Source: Chitinophaga sp. H8
GTDB taxonomy: Bacteria > Bacteroidota > Bacteroidia > Chitinophagales > Chitinophagaceae
Direction: 5' to 3'
NCBI RefSeq assembly: GCF_040567655.1
Contig: NZ_JBEXAC010000001.1
Span: 1,240,001 to 1,304,000 of the forward strand
DNA: 64,000 bases
The position numbers were made by a program, and so were the translations under genes. Under the pieces are notes generated by a model, which saw only the letters and a program-made list of their open reading frames with translations, ran no database searches and was not told the DNA's origin. Below, one piece after another: positions 61,666-64,000 of the stretch (position 1 is the first letter of the stretch; each line of letters begins with the position of its first letter).

Positions 61666-64000
61666 ATGAAAAATGAAAAATTTACCTATTGCTCATGCCT
61701 TTCACAGTATGCTAAAACTGGCTTTGTCGCAGGTCTATTGTATTTAGCTGGTTTACTTGCAACGACATCTGTTTACGGGCAGACTAACATGGCGCTGCAT
61801 AAGTCCATCGATGCATCCAGCAGCGCCAGTTTAGGAACGCTTGCTGGTCAGGCCAATGACGGAGATACTGCCACTTCCTGGGTAGCTTCGGGAGGTGGCT
61901 TCCCGCAGTGGATAGTGGTAGATCTTGGACGAATTTCAACTATTACCCAGATCACAAACAGGTTCGTGGACAATACCACCTGGCGGTATAAAATTGAGGG
62001 GTCGAACACCAATGCTAATCTTGATTTTAATCTGATCGTAGATAGAACCGGAGCTGGTGTTGCCGGAAAGGATATAACCGAAAATGTAAGTGCGGTATAC
62101 CGGTATGTCAGGATTTCTATCACCGGATCAGCTACGGGCAACTGGGCTTCCAGCAGGGAGTTGCAGGTAATTGGCACGCCATTGTCTCAACCAACAGGTA
62201 TCGTGCCTGCTATCAATCCTGTTACTACAGGCAATTACCTGGTAGGTGCACAAATGTGTAACCTCTGGGGAGCGAAGGCGCAATGGGACCCGGTACGTAA
62301 TCCCTATATCTATAATGGACGTAAACCATTGATGGGATGGTATGATGAGTCTTATGATGTGTCGACCGACTGGCAGATAAAGATGGCCAGGGAGCATGGT
62401 ATCGGCTTTTTCTTTACCTGTTGGTTCAGGGGGTATAATAACGCCGGTAAATCTGTTATGTCACAATATGATCAGTTTATTAATGCTATTGCCAATACAG
62501 CGTCTTACAGGGATAGCATTAAATGGGCCATACAGTGGGTAAATGATACTGATGTATCGGGTACCGTTGTTTGTGAAGGTGCGCCTGATTTTATTAATAA
62601 TATAGCTCCATTTTGGATAGCTAATTATTTCAGTAAGTCCAACTATCTAAAGATTGATAATAAGCCGGTGGTTTCTATTTATGATATTGGTAAGTTTATA
62701 TCTGAATGTGGAGGAGCTGTTAATGCTACTTATGCTATAAGCCAGCTCAGGTCGTTATGTGTAAGTGCGGGTTACAGTGGGGTTATTCTTATGACATCTT
62801 CCGTAGTATCCACCACCGCAGCTAATGCCGGAGTATCTGTAGGGGTAGATTACTTGTACTCTTACCACGTACCTACATTCACAGAGCTGTATACAGTAAC
62901 TAACCCCACGGTAAGTCAGGTAACAGGGTGGCAAAGAAATGCATGGAGTAATTATACTCATTACAGCGGGTTGCCTTATATCACTTCAGCTTCTGTTGGA
63001 TGGGATTCTGCTCCGTGGGGAGGCGCTTCTTTATGGCAATTATCTCCTTCAGATTATCAAACCATGCTTTCGCATGCAAAAGCACGGACTGATTCGCAGG
63101 CTGTTGGTTCAGTTCAAAAGAAGATGGTGCTTTTGGATAACTGGAATGAATATGCTGAAGGGCATATGATTGCGCCAACGGTTTTTCGGGGATATGGATA
63201 CCTTGATGCAGTAAGAGCTGTTTTTTCGGCTGCCGGACCGCATACGGATACTGTTCCCGATGCGTCAGTAATACCACAATTGGAACCGGTGCAGGCAAAA
63301 AATCTTGCGTTCCACAGACCAGTGATTACCTCTACTTTCGCTACCAGTGGGTATGAAGGAGCGGCAGCTGTAGATGGTAGTGCCGAGTATACTTATTGGG
63401 TAGCGAATAGTGCCAGCTTACCGCAATGGTTGCAGGTTGATCTCGGGTCAGCCTATGGTATTACGCAGGTGAAAACTATTTTTTTTGCTGATGATTTATG
63501 GAAATATAAGATAGAAGGTTCAGCAGATAGCACTACCTGGACGGTTTTGTCTGACCATACGGTTAGCGGTGTAGCAGCAAAGATCGCAGATGATTATCTT
63601 ACAGGGGTATACCGGTTTATAAAAATAACTATTACCGGAGTTGGTAATAATTGGGCTGCCATCAGGGAATTTGAAGTGTTTGGCAATGAGGCCGGCCCTG
63701 CGAGTGCAAAAGTTTCCAATACTGTTATCGATCCGAAGGTAAGACATGGTAAAGAGGATGTGGAGATAACAGTATATCCCAATCCTGCTGTCAATAACAT
63801 TCACTTCAGTATTAAAAATGTAAAGGAAGAAAATCTGACAGTCGAAATGTTTAACATCAACGGAATTGCTGTACATGTAGAATTGCTAAAGGCTGGCAAT
63901 ATAGCTGGCGCTCATCAGTTGCGTCTTAATAAGTCCTTGCCTGCGGGTACCTATTTACTCGCATTTACAGCCAGGGGCATTAAAAAAGTGGTCCCTATAG
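61666..64000 (+). CDS. CBM32-WbsX(GH99-like)-CBM32 protein with T9SS sorting domain (cut by right edge)
   Basis: At least 778 residues; the stop codon lies beyond the window. Signal peptide ending near SVYGQ, then an F5/8-type-C (CBM32-like) domain (about 45-180; VVDLGRISTITQI, YRYVRISITG), then a WbsX/GH99-like domain (about 190-520; LVGAQMCNLWG, SVGWDSAPWGG, LDNWNEYAEGHMI), a second CBM32-like domain (about 545-675; WLQVDLGSAYGITQV) and a C-terminal T9SS type A sorting domain (VEITVYPNPAVNNIHF, LPAGTYLLAF). The sorting domain implies export by the type IX system. It is the second WbsX gene in a row. Confidence 0.85.
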   Translation, partial: MKNEKFTYCSCLSQYAKTGFVAGLLYLAGLLATTSVYGQTNMALHKSIDASSSASLGTLAGQANDGDTATSWVASGGGFPQWIVVDLGRISTITQITNRFVDNTTWRYKIEGSNTNANLDFNLIVDRTGAGVAGKDITENVSAVYRYVRISITGSATGNWASSRELQVIGTPLSQPTGIVPAINPVTTGNYLVGAQMCNLWGAKAQWDPVRNPYIYNGRKPLMGWYDESYDVSTDWQIKMAREHGIGFFFTCWFRGYNNAGKSVMSQYDQFINAIANTASYRDSIKWAIQWVNDTDVSGTVVCEGAPDFINNIAPFWIANYFSKSNYLKIDNKPVVSIYDIGKFISECGGAVNATYAISQLRSLCVSAGYSGVILMTSSVVSTTAANAGVSVGVDYLYSYHVPTFTELYTVTNPTVSQVTGWQRNAWSNYTHYSGLPYITSASVGWDSAPWGGASLWQLSPSDYQTMLSHAKARTDSQAVGSVQKKMVLLDNWNEYAEGHMIAPTVFRGYGYLDAVRAVFSAAGPHTDTVPDASVIPQLEPVQAKNLAFHRPVITSTFATSGYEGAAAVDGSAEYTYWVANSASLPQWLQVDLGSAYGITQVKTIFFADDLWKYKIEGSADSTTWTVLSDHTVSGVAAKIADDYLTGVYRFIKITITGVGNNWAAIREFEVFGNEAGPASAKVSNTVIDPKVRHGKEDVEITVYPNPAVNNIHFSIKNVKEENLTVEMFNINGIAVHVELLKAGNIAGAHQLRLNKSLPAGTYLLAFTARGIKKVVPI

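Noticed and set aside
1..64000. Riboswitches, insertion sequences, prophage genes and toxin-antitoxin pairs
   Set aside because: I looked for transposase, integrase, structural phage motifs and typical conserved leaders and saw none that I could support by eye.

Overview
The window looks like chromosomal DNA of a Bacteroidota member, most likely a Chitinophaga-type soil glycan degrader. Reasons: two SusC/SusD polysaccharide-utilisation loci (PULs), a one-protein hybrid two-component regulator, an ECF sigma/FecR pair, a type IX secretion C-terminal domain, and promoters of the Bacteroidota form TTTG-N19-TAnnTTTG, seen most clearly in front of both tRNA genes. No transposase, phage gene or CRISPR array was found. 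Family assignments rest on motif recognition by eye, without database searches.

Layout. 1-610: 5' part of dnaE (minus). 867-1613: NlpC/P60 lipoprotein. 1600-8048: surface-polysaccharide cluster (flippase, DUF268 protein, SAM methyltransferase, three glycosyltransferases). 8114-13062: large YfhO-type membrane protein, small membrane protein, CDP-paratose 2-epimerase-like enzyme and GT11 fucosyltransferase. 13202-16469: minus-strand housekeeping run (Nudix, CorA, DapF, nucleoside phosphorylase). 16666-18403: tRNA-Cys, GNAT enzyme and a small membrane protein/ABC ATPase pair. 18512-24609: a 3-keto-sugar type group (DUF1080, Gfo/Idh/MocA, sugar isomerase-like TIM barrel) split by a MoxR-like AAA+/VWA pair. 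24689-30456: DUF2723 membrane glycosyltransferase, ABM protein, SAM hydroxide adenosyltransferase and SDR. 30672-30744: tRNA-Lys.

31124-45501 is PUL 1: GH2, SusC, SusD, small lipoprotein, GH5 and GH28/49-like beta-helix enzyme on plus, facing an AraC-type hybrid two-component regulator on minus. 45795-46107 is a decayed P-loop ATPase gene. 46134-50404 holds a beta-propeller protein, beta-carbonic anhydrase, purE-purK and a divergent TetR regulator with two operator-like dyads 21 bp apart. 50573 to the right edge is PUL 2: ECF sigma factor, FecR, SusC, SusD, GH127, an SGNH-esterase/GH99-like (WbsX) fusion, and a second WbsX protein flanked by CBM32-type domains and carrying a T9SS sorting domain, cut by the window end.

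Within each PUL, SusC/SusD should import glycan fragments released by the neighbouring secreted enzymes, while the regulator senses the substrate. The most unusual non-coding signal is a dispersed family of degenerate heptanucleotide arrays, (AGCnnTT)n, at four intergenic places (615-697, 13060-13146, 20662-20842, 28121-28167). Several end in a shared GCAGCGA box, two form long inverted pairs, and three touch the stop codon of a neighbouring gene. I know of no description of it in this group.
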